Shown: positions 16,914-25,306 of the stretch, piece by piece
How positions within the stretch are numbered: the first letter of the stretch is position 1
How the letters are laid out: each line of letters begins with the position of its first letter
NCBI GenBank assembly: GCA_946408355.1
Contig: CAMJRX010000020.1
Span: 1-43,805, forward strand
From: an uncultured Selenomonadales bacterium
GTDB taxonomy: Bacteria > Bacillota > Negativicutes > Selenomonadales > Selenomonadaceae
Reading direction: 5' to 3'
DNA: 43,805 nt
The notes under the pieces: generated by a model
Seen by the model: the letters and a program-made list of their open reading frames with translations, nothing else
What the model was told of the DNA's origin: nothing
Databases searched by the model: none
Position numbers and translations under genes: made by a program

Positions 16914-17265
16914 ATGATTCAAGACGCATTCAAGCCAGTTGACGACTTCGACACGGTTAAAGAAAATTTATCGTTGACAACGGAGGCGGTAAAAATTTTC
17001 GCGGTAAGTGCGCCACCGCTTTGCGGATTTTGTGACGTTAGCGAGACGTTTAATAAAATTAAAATCAATAGCGTTGCTGATTCAGAGGAACTCCTTGACG
17101 TGATTTCGATGATGTACACCATGCGGCAAGTCAAAATTTTTTTCAGGGAGACGCACGACGGAAATTGAAATTTTGGGTACCCTAGAACGTCAATTAGATA
17201 ACGCCATTGATGAGCACGGCAAAGCCATGATACGGCAAGCATTAAGCTGAAAAAAGTCTTCGGGA
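16914..17265 (+). pseudogene. Degraded 5' fragment of mutS2
   Basis: A frame of 84 codons starting at 16914 matches residues about 35-105 of the intact MutS2 encoded at 18461: DDFDTVKENLSLTTEAVKIF and MYTMRQVKIFF are shared. DNA identity is about four bases in five. After a deletion of about 33 bases near 17155 the match continues out of frame (LERQLDNAIDEHGK region) to about 17265. There is no MutS2 start, ATPase or Smr part. It is a relic left upstream of the transglutaminase-like insert. Confidence 0.85.
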
Positions 17266-17345
17266 ATTGTGTGCAGCAATATTGACAAAAAAACAATTAA
17301 TTTAAAATGCATTCGAATTCTATTAATCATTGGGAGGTGAACATC

Positions 17346-18351
17346 ATGCTCAAGAAAGTTTTTGCCGCCGCTATCCTCGCCCTGTTCATGCTGTCTTCGC
17401 AAATCGCTCTCGCCGCCAACAACTACTACGACTGGAACAAAGTCAAGCAAATCAGTAGCAAATCGGAATTGGCGCATTATCTCGAAAGTCAAAGTCAGGC
17501 AGAGCAAACCGTCATTCACGTCGTACTCACCAACGGTTTGAGCATAAATATTTACGAAGCTATCAACATCTGTCCGGGCTCCAGACTTATGCAGGAAATT
17601 GTCTCCGGCGACGGACAGACCACGTTGATTGTTTACACGCTCAAGGAATATCCGGGCACACGCGTCGCCAATGCTTATCTCAGCGGCGATACGGGTTGAC
17701 TTTCGCAGGACGAGATGAAACTTTACAAGGTATCAAAAGAAATCGCCGACAAGATAAACAAAGCTGACGAAAAAGAGAGTCCCACCGCAATGAGCATCTA
17801 CTTTGAAATCATGAATCGTGCGACCTATGTTTCGGGAGACATGAGTAATCAGCCGCGTTTCGTCACCGCAATTGGTGCGCTCCTCGACGGTAAGGCGAAC
17901 TGTCAGGGTTACAGCGACGCGTTTTACATGCTCGGCAGAATTGGCGGCACGGCGAATGGCGGTCTTCACGAATGGAACACGATTACCTACGGGGACGGAA
18001 AAACCTACTTCATTGATGTAACTGCGGGCGACGATGCGATACAAAAAAATGATGCCTGAAAAAAATTTGTATATATTTACTTCAACCGAGTGTGGACTTC
18101 AGATACTCTTACAGCGGAATTGGAGCGTCAACCTTGCACGAACGACCAACGCGGATGCAGGAATTAACCTCGTTGCCAAAAAACTTGCCGAATGAAGCAA
18201 ATGGTTTTCCGTAATGACGCCACTTGAGGAAAAATATTTCACGAATTCGCAAGACGTTGCCAATTACATTTCAAATCAATCCGGCAAAAATATTTACTTA
18301 AATACTCGTAAGTACGGAAAATACATGTTCTTCACGGCGCATTTGCGCTGA
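17346..18351 (+). pseudogene. Secreted transglutaminase-like protein, multiply interrupted
   Basis: ATG 17346 after GGGAGGTGA opens a signal peptide (MLKKVFAAAILALFMLSSQI ... ALAA). The frame meets TGA at 17697 (GDTG-stop-LSQDEMKLY) and continues in the same frame through a transglutaminase core: Cys in GKANCQGYSDAFYML, His in GGLHEWNTI and Asp in YFIDVTAGDD, so the triad is intact. An apparent extra T at 18057 makes a TGA and shifts the frame; in the shifted frame coding continues (LYIFTSTECGLQILLQRNW) to another TGA at 18193 (KKLAE-stop-SKWF) and ends at 18351. The last part (FTNSQDVANYISNQSGKNI) resembles the N-terminal KSELAHYLESQSQ region. A weak promoter (TTGACA 17282) precedes it. Confidence 0.7.
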
Positions 18352-18373
18352 TTCGCAACGAAAAAATTTTTTT

Positions 18374-18397
18374 CCCGTCACGTTGGCGGGATTTTTT
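18374..18397 (+). terminator. Terminator after the transglutaminase-like gene
   Basis: CCCGTC and GGCGGG form a 6-bp stem (one G-T pair) followed by ATTTTTTATTT, just after the last TGA of the decayed gene. Confidence 0.65.
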
Positions 18398-18404
18398 ATT
18401 TCTG

Positions 18405-18433
18405 TTGACGGGTGATAAGAAGTCATTTACAAT
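18405..18433 (+). promoter_or_regulatory. Promoter of mutS2
   Basis: TTGACG (18405-18410) and TACAAT (18428-18433) are spaced by exactly 17 bases, ending 27 bases before the mutS2 ATG. Confidence 0.65.
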
Positions 18434-18460
18434 TTGAAGAAAAACTTTCGGAGTGATTCA

Positions 18461-20830
18461 ATGCTGAAGGATTTATTAAAGACGCTTGAGTTTGATAAAA
18501 TTTTGGCGCGGCTCCGGGATTGCGCGACAAGCAATTTTGGCAAGGAATTAGCGATAAAATTGGCACCGGCTGACGATTTCGATACGGTTAAAGAAAATTT
18601 ATCGCTTACGACGGAGGCAGTAAAAATTTTCACAGTAAGTGCGCCGCCACTCGGAGGATTTCGCGACGTTCGAGAGACGTTTAGAAAAATAAAAATTGGT
18701 AGCGTTGCCGATGCAGAGGATTTGCTTGACGTGCTGTCGACTATGTACACCATGCGGCAGGTTAAAATTTTTTTCAAGGAGACCGAAATCGACGCGCCAC
18801 AATTAAAATCACGCGCAACCGAGATTGAAATTCTTGGAAATTTGGAACGCCAATTAGATAACGCCATTGATGAACACGGCAAAGTTCGTGACACAGCAAG
18901 CGTTGAGTTGCAAAAAATTCGTCAAGACTTGCGCAGTGCTCAGAACCGAATCAAGACTGAAATTTTTAATATTCTTCACGACGCGGGCAAGCAAAAATTT
19001 TTTCAAGACGCGATTGTAACTATGCGCGGCGATCGTTATGTTTTGCCCGTCAAACTCGAATATAAATCGCAATTTCAAGGTATCGTTCACGACCAATCGG
19101 CAACGGGCGCGACTGTTTTTATTGAACCGCTCGCCGTCGTCAACTTAAATAATAGCGTTAAGGAACTCGAAGCCGCCGAACGTCACGAAGTCATGAGGAT
19201 TTTACGCAACTTAAGCGACGCCATAAGGAAAAATCTGGACACGCTAACTAACAACATAAAAATTTTGGCGGACGTCGATTTACTTTTTGCTAAAGCCAAA
19301 CTTGCCCGCGATTTGAATGCTACAGAACCACAGCTTGAAAGTTTTACTGATTTAAAATCTGCGCGGCATCCGTTAATTGATTCAAACGTCGTAATTCCGA
19401 TTGATATTCAACTCGGCGAAAATTTTTCAATGTTATTGGTTACAGGTCCGAATACCGGCGGTAAAACCGTTTCCATGAAAACTTTGGGGCTTTTAGCTTT
19501 GATGACGCAATCGGGATTGTATATTCCAGCGGCAAGCGGATCGCGTATTGCAGTCTTCACGAATATTTTTGCCGATATTGGCGACGAACAGTCCATTGAG
19601 CAAAGTTTATCGACTTTCTCCGCGCACATGAAAAAAATTGTCGCGATTCTCGACGAAGTTACGCCGACAGATTTAGTTTTACTCGACGAAATCGGCGCAG
19701 GTACCGACCCCGACGAGGGCGCGGCTCTCGCAATGTCAATTTTGGAACGGCTTTTGCAAATCGGCACGGCTACCATTGCCACAACGCACTATTCCGAGCT
19801 GAAAACTTTTGCCTACTCGACTGACGGTATCGAAAATGCTTGCGTGGAATTTGATTCTGAAACTCTTCGCCCAACGTATCGCCTGTTAATCGGCATTCCA
19901 GGCGCGAGCAACGCTTTTGCTATCAGTCAACGCTTGGGATTACCGCAAAGTTTAATTCTCCGTGCTAAACAACTTATAACTGCTGACCATGCAAATTTTG
20001 AGCAAGTTATTTCTGAACTGGAGAACGAACGCATGACTTTTGAACAGCGCAACGCAGAAATTTTTGAACGTCAACAACAAGTTATTAAGTACGAGAAAAA
20101 AATCGCCGAAATGCGCGACGAAATTGCTAAAACTAAGGGCGATATAATTCGCAAGGCTAAAGAAAAATCCGCCGCCATGATTCGCGAAACTAAACGCGAG
20201 GCAGAGGAAATTATTGCCGCCCTTAAAGAACAATTCGACGATTCGGGCGTTAAACGTCGTCAACAAGTCATTCAACAGGCGCGGGATAAGTTGCGCGAGG
20301 CTGAAATTGATTCGTCAACGGGCATTATCGCTGATAAATATATTGGCACGCGCATTAATAAAAAAAATCTTGCCGTCGGCGATACAGTTTATGTAAAATC
20401 TCTCGACCAAAAAGGAACTATTCTTGCCATTGAAGACGATTCTTTAAGCGTTCAAATCGGATCCATGCGCACCAAAGTTAAAATTTCTGCTTGCAGATTT
20501 GTTAGCCACAATCAGCAGAAAAATATTTCTCCACCTGTCACGAATCAAAATCGCGGTTCGTTCGGCTTATTACAAAAAACTGCAACCGCTACCAGAAGTT
20601 TGGATATTCGCGGAATGACTGTTGACGAGGCAGAGCAAATTTGCGGTAAATTTATCGACGACGCGCAACTTTCCAGTCTCAAGCAAATTTTAATTATTCA
20701 CGGTAAAGGAACGGGCGCACTTCGCAGGGGTGTACATGATTTTCTGCGAATAAATAATTCCGTCGCAAGTTTCCAGTTCGCCGACCAAGACGAAGGCGGC
20801 ACGGGCGCAACTCTCGTTACGATAAAATAA
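18461..20830 (+). CDS. mutS2: Endonuclease MutS2
   Basis: The 789-residue protein has the MutS2 layout: N-terminal core and clamp, an ATPase with Walker A GPNTGGKTVSMK (about residue 330), Walker B LVLLDEIGAGTDPDEGAAL, a long charged coiled coil (about 500-610), a KOW-like stretch, and a C-terminal Smr nuclease domain (LDIRGMTVDEAEQ ... HGKGTGALRRGVHDFL). MutS2 acts on branched DNA and in ribosome rescue rather than mismatch repair. ATG 18461 after GGAGTG gives the usual MLKDLLKTLEFDKIL start; nine upstream in-frame codons are unlikely to be used. Confidence 0.95.
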   Translation: MLKDLLKTLEFDKILARLRDCATSNFGKELAIKLAPADDFDTVKENLSLTTEAVKIFTVSAPPLGGFRDVRETFRKIKIGSVADAEDLLDVLSTMYTMRQVKIFFKETEIDAPQLKSRATEIEILGNLERQLDNAIDEHGKVRDTASVELQKIRQDLRSAQNRIKTEIFNILHDAGKQKFFQDAIVTMRGDRYVLPVKLEYKSQFQGIVHDQSATGATVFIEPLAVVNLNNSVKELEAAERHEVMRILRNLSDAIRKNLDTLTNNIKILADVDLLFAKAKLARDLNATEPQLESFTDLKSARHPLIDSNVVIPIDIQLGENFSMLLVTGPNTGGKTVSMKTLGLLALMTQSGLYIPAASGSRIAVFTNIFADIGDEQSIEQSLSTFSAHMKKIVAILDEVTPTDLVLLDEIGAGTDPDEGAALAMSILERLLQIGTATIATTHYSELKTFAYSTDGIENACVEFDSETLRPTYRLLIGIPGASNAFAISQRLGLPQSLILRAKQLITADHANFEQVISELENERMTFEQRNAEIFERQQQVIKYEKKIAEMRDEIAKTKGDIIRKAKEKSAAMIRETKREAEEIIAALKEQFDDSGVKRRQQVIQQARDKLREAEIDSSTGIIADKYIGTRINKKNLAVGDTVYVKSLDQKGTILAIEDDSLSVQIGSMRTKVKISACRFVSHNQQKNISPPVTNQNRGSFGLLQKTATATRSLDIRGMTVDEAEQICGKFIDDAQLSSLKQILIIHGKGTGALRRGVHDFLRINNSVASFQFADQDEGGTGATLVTIK

Positions 20831-20835
20831 AAAAA

Positions 20836-20864
20836 CTCCTGCCATTATCGACAGGAATTTTTTT
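20836..20864. terminator. Bidirectional terminator between mutS2 and the LCP gene
   Basis: TCCTG and CAGGA form the stem; T8 follows on the plus strand and A-rich sequence precedes it, so it can serve both converging genes. Confidence 0.7.
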
Positions 20865-21951
20865 ACAATTTATTATCCGATAAATCAAATTTTCGCCGCT
20901 CCATATAATCCATTAGTCGCATATCTTTTTCCGGATTGAAATTCACATCGTAATAATCTGCGTCATTTCCGGGCGTGTATTCGTAGGCAAGCTCCTCGAA
21001 ATGCCTTTTATCAACTTTGAAGTCAAGATTTTTCCGCATGACTTTGCCGAGCCGTTCGCCGTCTGGAATCAGATAACTCACGCCGTCTATATATTGCAAC
21101 CAGCCAGGCACGACGCCCGTTTTAACATTTCCTGCCGCCTCCGCGCTTTTTAGTGAACCGGCAACCGCTAACATTTTCCCTGAACTTAAATCCGTATCAA
21201 TCGCTTTGACTGCCACGCTTAAAAGTTCCGGAATTTTAATCAGCATAGACGGTTCAGTTAATCTGTCCGCGCAGGCTCGCATAAATGCCTGTTGACGACG
21301 AACGCGCCCAACATCGCCCTCCGCATCGCGAAATCTAACAAATTCTATTGCCGTTTGTCCGTCGAGGTGTTGAAGTCCTTGCTTTAAGTCAATATAAAGT
21401 CCGCCGTCGTCGTCCCAAGGGTCTTCGTAGTGCATATCGCGTTCAACGTAAATATCAACGCCGCCCATCGCGTCAATCACTTCAGCAAAGCGCGATTTAT
21501 TTATCGTCACGTAGTAATCAATATCAAGTCCAAGAAAATCTTCCACAGTTTCACGCGCTAATTTTGCTCCGCCGTATGCATACGCCGCATTTATTTTTTG
21601 GTAGCCGTGCCGTTCGATATAAACCAGCGTATCTCGCGGAATCGTCAACAGCGACGCTTTATCCTCCGATAAATTTAAAATCATTAGCGTATCTGAACGC
21701 CCCACATCATCTTTGCGCTCGTCAACGCCCATTAACATTATCGTTGTTGACTTGCTAAACGTCGGCAATACTTTTTCCGGTGCAATTTTTTCCGTCAACC
21801 CGTCTTTTATTCGCGTGAAGTCCGAATTAAATCCTAAGTGCGCCAGCGAACACATTATTATTAAAAAACAAAGTATGAATGACCAAAATAATTTCCGATT
21901 GCGCATTTTGCATAAAAATTTCTTCCGCTTTTCCTCCAATCGTTCGCGCAT
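20863..21951 (-). CDS. LytR-CpsA-Psr (LCP) family protein
   Basis: The 362-residue protein has a short basic cytoplasmic start, one membrane segment (FWSFILCFLIIMCSLAHLGF, about 19-38) and an extracytoplasmic LCP domain with GVDERKDDVGRSDTLMILNL, the catalytic-region Arg in LLTIPRDTLVYI, INAAYAYGG and the conserved RFRDAEGDVGRVRRQQAF. LCP proteins transfer lipid-linked glycopolymers to peptidoglycan. ATG 21951 follows GGGAGGTGA. The acceptor polymer in this diderm is unknown. Confidence 0.9.
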   Translation of the reverse strand: MRERLEEKRKKFLCKMRNRKLFWSFILCFLIIMCSLAHLGFNSDFTRIKDGLTEKIAPEKVLPTFSKSTTIMLMGVDERKDDVGRSDTLMILNLSEDKASLLTIPRDTLVYIERHGYQKINAAYAYGGAKLARETVEDFLGLDIDYYVTINKSRFAEVIDAMGGVDIYVERDMHYEDPWDDDGGLYIDLKQGLQHLDGQTAIEFVRFRDAEGDVGRVRRQQAFMRACADRLTEPSMLIKIPELLSVAVKAIDTDLSSGKMLAVAGSLKSAEAAGNVKTGVVPGWLQYIDGVSYLIPDGERLGKVMRKNLDFKVDKRHFEELAYEYTPGNDADYYDVNFNPEKDMRLMDYMERRKFDLSDNKL

Positions 21952-21969
21952 TATCTCACCTCCCGTCAG

Positions 21970-22500
21970 CTAAAATCTAAGGGAAGTTTTCAGCTTTGTC
22001 AAGTCTATATCTGTTTTTATTTCAGGGTGCTTGCGCAGAAAAAATTGTTCGTCATCGGGCGCGGCGACAAAATTTATCAGCCGTCCGACTTTAACAAAAC
22101 ATTTCCGAACAACTTTATCAATATGCGGGTCGTTAATCGTCAAGCACGCTTTGGAAACGACGGGTTCCTTGCCGCGATTAGCTATAAAATTCAAATGCAA
22201 CTCAACTTGTGGCTCGTCTTCGCTCGAATTGTAATAAACGCCCAAATTATTTTCGACGTATGGATTGAGCACATTGAACAGAACGTCCATTAACATCGAT
22301 AAATCCATTTTCTTTGGATTGAATTCAATTTCGACGCTCGGAATATTTTCCAAAGTTTGCGGCTCGTGATTTACGTAGCTGTGAACGTTCCGCGCAGATA
22401 ATTTCCCGATTAAAACGCTCACGACGCCTGGCACGTCAATAAAAATTTCTTGCAACTCGTTGATGTTGCCGCCGCTGAAGTAAATTTTCTTAGTGTACAT
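21970..22500 (-). CDS. MsrA-like protein lacking the catalytic residues
   Basis: The 176-residue protein (ATG 22500 after AAGGAG) follows the peptide methionine sulfoxide reductase A pattern along its length. KIYFSGGNINELQEIF matches the MsrA motif GGCFWGLExxF, then PGVVSVLIGK, VEIEFNPKKMDLSMLMDVLF (MsrA: V.YDPxxISYExLLxxFW), NPYVENNLGVYY, and near the end FVAAPDDEQFFLRKHPE (MsrA: FYxAEDYHQxYLxKNP). The catalytic Cys is Asn, and the Phe, Trp and Glu of GCFWGxE are Ile, Asn and Gln. It cannot act as a normal MsrA and may be a binding or structural protein. The family assignment is by eye. Confidence 0.6.
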   Translation of the reverse strand: MYTKKIYFSGGNINELQEIFIDVPGVVSVLIGKLSARNVHSYVNHEPQTLENIPSVEIEFNPKKMDLSMLMDVLFNVLNPYVENNLGVYYNSSEDEPQVELHLNFIANRGKEPVVSKACLTINDPHIDKVVRKCFVKVGRLINFVAAPDDEQFFLRKHPEIKTDIDLTKLKTSLRF

Positions 22501-22601
22501 AGTTTTATTCTCCTTAATTCCAGTTGCGAAGATTATACAACGAATACCGCATTTTGCAAACAAAAAAGCCCGCTCCAACTTCGGAACGCGCCAGATAAAA
22601 T

Positions 22602-23026
22602 TTAATCATTCAGTTCATATTCTTTTTTATACCAGTCTCTCAGCATTTCCATCTTTTAGCGAAGTTCATTTTGAAAATTTCGCGCTCGGTAATCTTCAAA
22701 CGACAACGATCTTGAACAATCAATGAGAGTATCAATACTGTTCATAAGACATTCTTTGGTAAATTTATTGAGCTCTTTTTCCAGCGGGAAAGTCCACTTG
22801 CTGTCTTCGTCGGATTGTTTCATATCGTTCATTTCATCCAATGCGCAACCAAAAATATTCTCTACTGTCATGAGGTTATGAAGGGCAACCAATTTTTCTC
22901 TAAAGACAGTATTGTTCTCCAATCATTTACGTCAGAGCCATTAACCATTTTATCTATAATCGACCGGGAATATTTTACCAAATCGTTCACAATAGCAACT
23001 CTGTCACGTATATAGTCTAAATTCAT
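22602..23026 (-). pseudogene. Hypothetical protein, broken by a frameshift and a TAA
   Basis: ATG 23026 after AGGACG opens MNLDYIRDRVAIVNDLVKYS ... VNGSDVND; one missing base near 22922 shifts to the frame LENNTVFREKLVALHNLMTV, which runs to TAA at 22656. The same frame then continues KMEMLRDWYKKEYELND to a second TAA at 22602. Joined, it would be about 140 residues, helical and charged. No family is recognised. It follows the 57-residue gene and the AAA ATPase remnant in the same direction. Alternatively these are separate small frames. Confidence 0.5.
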
Positions 23027-23043
23027 AATTAAATCGTCCTCAT

Positions 23044-23217
23044 TCAAATTCCGTCTTCGTTTTCGGCGTCATAGTCTCGACCGTTCGGGAACATGTCGCT
23101 TTCGTCTGTCAAGTCGTCTAAAAGCTCTTCCAATTCAGCTTTGGTCATTTTCTTAAGCTCGGATTCGTCTTGCCAATAATCGGAAACAAGAAGGTCAATA
23201 AGTTCTGCCTTTCTCAT
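23044..23217 (-). CDS. Small acidic protein, 57 residues, unknown
   Basis: ATG 23217 follows a good AAGGAGAGG. The product, MRKAELIDLLVSDYWQDESE then LKKMTKAELEELLDDLTDES and ending YDAENEDGI, is acidic and probably two helices. The ribosome-binding site lies just after the end of the AAA ATPase remnant, so the two were one operon. It is intact, unlike its neighbours. It may be a partner of the ATPase, which is inferred from position only. Confidence 0.6.
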   Translation of the reverse strand: MRKAELIDLLVSDYWQDESELKKMTKAELEELLDDLTDESDMFPNGRDYDAENEDGI

Positions 23218-23233
23218 AAAATCCTCTCCTTTA

Positions 23234-24030
23234 TTAATTTAGGCAATAAATTATATCAGATTTGGCAAGCGTCGACAAGTCATCGGGGATTTCTTTCATG
23301 CTCATGATTCTGTTGGCGTGAAAAGCAATGCATTGTTCAAAAATATTTCGCATGGCGCGTGCGTTGCCGAATTTTTCGTCCTTGTGCGCAGTCAACTTGT
23401 CGATAAAGTCTCTAAGAATCTGCGCGGCGGCGTCAAGGCGGTAGGAATTTTTCGTGCAGGTGTATCAAAAATCTGGAAAAGTTCTTCGCGGTTGTAGTCA
23501 TGAAACTCAATGTACTTGTTAAAACGCGAGGCAAGTCTCGGATTTGACGCAATAAATTTTTCCATAAGTTGAGGATAGCCTGCGACGATAACAAACAGAT
23601 TGTCCCGATAATTTTCCATAAGCTTAAGTAAGGTATCGATCGCCTCTTGTCCGTAGTCGTCATCGCTGACAAGGGAATATGCCTCGTCGATAAACAGAAC
23701 GCCGTCGACAGCTTGACGAACAACTTCTTCCGTCTTGAGAGCAGTTTGACCGACATAACCAGCGACCATTCCTGCGCGATTCGTTTCAATCAAATGACCT
23801 TTGGACAAATAACCCAACTCAAATAAAATTTTCGACATTAGGCGGGCAACAGTCGTTTTGCCAGTACCGGGATTGCCGGTGAAAACCATATGCAAAGAAA
23901 TTGTCGGGATATTCAAGCCGCGTTGACTGCGCAGACGTTGGAGCTTGACGAAGTTAATTAAGCTGTCCAATTCCTTTTTGATATTTACCAAACCTTGATT
24001 CTGATTGTTAAAATTTAACTTTGTTTTTCC
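23234..24030 (-). pseudogene. CbxX/SpoVK-type AAA ATPase, truncated and frameshifted
   Basis: The core is a AAA ATPase of the CbxX/CfxQ-SpoVK type: Walker A FTGNPGTGKTTVARLM, Walker B GVLFIDEAYSLV, and the arginine-finger region NPRLASRFNKYIEF. The frame from about 24030 has no ATG and no good ribosome-binding site (only TTG at 23991), and the usual entry sequence ahead of VKKEL is altered, so the N-terminus is missing. Near 23460 the frame breaks after EELFQIFDT; the family C-terminus continues in another frame as CTKNSYRLDAAAQILRDFID, then KFGNARAMRNIFEQCIAFH to TAA at 23234. It is a relic of a larger chaperone-like ATPase. Confidence 0.75.
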
Positions 24031-24114
24031 TTATAACATGGGCAATGAGAAAAAACAATACAACTCACATAATTTTTTCGACAATAATTGGATAAGAGGT
24101 TACGAAAAAATTTT

Positions 24115-24145
24115 AATCTGTTGTTGAAGGCGGCAGATTTTTTTT
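24115..24145 (+). terminator. Orphan terminator-like hairpin
   Basis: AATCTGTTG and CGGCAGATT form a 9-bp stem (two G-T pairs) followed by eight T on the plus strand. No plus-strand gene ends upstream; the next promoter lies only 12 bases further on. Confidence 0.55.
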
Positions 24146-24156
24146 GCGCCGTGTGA

Positions 24157-24162
24157 TATAAT
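24157..24162 (+). promoter_or_regulatory. Extended -10 promoter of the TPR protein gene
   Basis: TGATATAAT is a full extended -10. There is no good -35, which extended -10 promoters can do without. It lies 30 bases before the ATG at 24192. Confidence 0.45.
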
Positions 24163-24191
24163 TGACAAAATTTTTTTGGGAGGTGCGAGTC

Positions 24192-25280
24192 ATGAAAAAA
24201 GCCGCTTTAAAAGCGGCGGAACAGCTGTCGCGTTCAGCGTTAAAAAGTTTACAGCTAATCGCCGCGCTCAAGAGAGGATTTATTGTGAAAAAATTTTTAA
24301 CTGTGTTGATTATGAGTTTGCTCGTTGCCTCGACGGTTAACGCTGAAATAAAAACTTATGAAGGAGTCGGCGAATATCTCATGAGCGACTTTGAAACTTT
24401 CGACGTGGCTCAACAGCGGGCTAAACAACGCGCCGAACAAAGTGCTTGCGAACAGGCGGGCGTTTACGTTGAGAGCCGCACTGAAGTTATTGACGCACAA
24501 GTTAAGCACGACGAAATTTTAACTATGACTAGCGGCATTTTAAAAATCGTTGACGTGAAGTTTAAGCGTGAATTCGTTGACGACAACACAACGCGGATTC
24601 GTGCGACCGTCAAAGCAAATATCGACAGCGACGACATTAATAAATGGCTCGCTAAAGATAATGGAGAGCGTGCGTCTCTCGTTGAGCAAAATGAACAACT
24701 TCGTCGCGCTAACGCCGAACAGGATAAACAAATCGCCGCACTTAAACAACAACTTGCTGATGTTAAAACTCAACAATACCAAGCCCCAATTACTCAAAAT
24801 TTCGTTACCGAAGATAAAGTTTTTCTTTCCAACAAAAAATATGAGTTAGCTTTGACCTTCTTGGAGAAAGGCGATTATCGTAACGCTGAAGTTTTTTTTG
24901 GCGACGCTATCGAACTGAATCCCAATAACGCCCTTGCTTATGGTGCTCGCGGCACAATGAATTACAATATTGAGGATTACAAAAAAGCTATTGCCGATTT
25001 CAACCGCGCCGCTCAACTCGATCCGAATTGGATTCAAATGTATTTGCTTATCGGCTATTCCTACTACAGTTTGAACAATTACCCTATGGCTATTGCCAAT
25101 TTAAGCAAGGTTATTCATATGGCGACAAATTTTTCCTTTGATAAAAAATACGTCTTAACTGGAAATAAGCTAATGGCGACGGCTTGTTACTATCGCGGAA
25201 TTATGTATCAGGCAATCGGCGACCATGAACGGGCGCGAGCTGACTTCGCTAAGGCGCGTCGATTCGGTTACAACGGCTAA
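24192..25280 (+). CDS. Secreted or periplasmic TPR protein with a repeat-derived N-terminal leader
   Basis: ATG 24192 has a strong GGGAGGTG site. The first 31 codons (KKAALKAAEQLSRS ... LIAALKRG) come from a dispersed repeat. At codon 32 a GTG (24285), with its own AGAGAGGA site, starts a normal signal peptide, MKKFLTVLIMSLLVASTVNA. After it come a region resembling the FlgT N-terminal fold (YEGVGEYLMSDFETFDVAQQ ... ACEQAGVYVESRT), a coiled coil (LVEQNEQLRRANAEQDKQIA) and TPR units (ALTFLEKGDYRNAEVFF, AYGARGTMNYNIEDYKKA, and a final ACYYRGIMYQAIGDHERA). I infer that GTG is the ancestral start and that the module was inserted between duplicated TGAAAAAA ends. The role is unknown; it precedes the LPS fusion gene. 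Confidence 0.7.
   Translation: MKKAALKAAEQLSRSALKSLQLIAALKRGFIVKKFLTVLIMSLLVASTVNAEIKTYEGVGEYLMSDFETFDVAQQRAKQRAEQSACEQAGVYVESRTEVIDAQVKHDEILTMTSGILKIVDVKFKREFVDDNTTRIRATVKANIDSDDINKWLAKDNGERASLVEQNEQLRRANAEQDKQIAALKQQLADVKTQQYQAPITQNFVTEDKVFLSNKKYELALTFLEKGDYRNAEVFFGDAIELNPNNALAYGARGTMNYNIEDYKKAIADFNRAAQLDPNWIQMYLLIGYSYYSLNNYPMAIANLSKVIHMATNFSFDKKYVLTGNKLMATACYYRGIMYQAIGDHERARADFAKARRFGYNG
24201..24273. repeat. Dispersed module, copy A (encodes AALKAAEQLSR)
   Basis: Begins with the near-perfect palindrome GCCGCTTTAAAAGCGGC, then GGAACAGCTGTCGCG, and ends near ATCGCCGCGCTCAAG. The inverted copy B lies at 35003-35076. Here it is in frame with the TPR protein and is flanked by TGAAAAAA on both sides. 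Confidence 0.7.
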
Positions 25281-25306
25281 AAAATTTATAAAGAGGAGCG
25301 CGTTAA

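Noticed and set aside
17697-18059. Transglutaminase region as three separate genes
   Set aside because: The second segment has no ribosome-binding site and the catalytic core continues directly from the first in the same frame.
2686-18195. UGA read as tryptophan (genetic code 4 or 25)
   Set aside because: Three in-frame TGA codons fall at likely Trp sites, but TGA is the genuine stop of rsmA, mqnC, nrdG and others, and core genes use TGG throughout. Independent nonsense mutations fit better.
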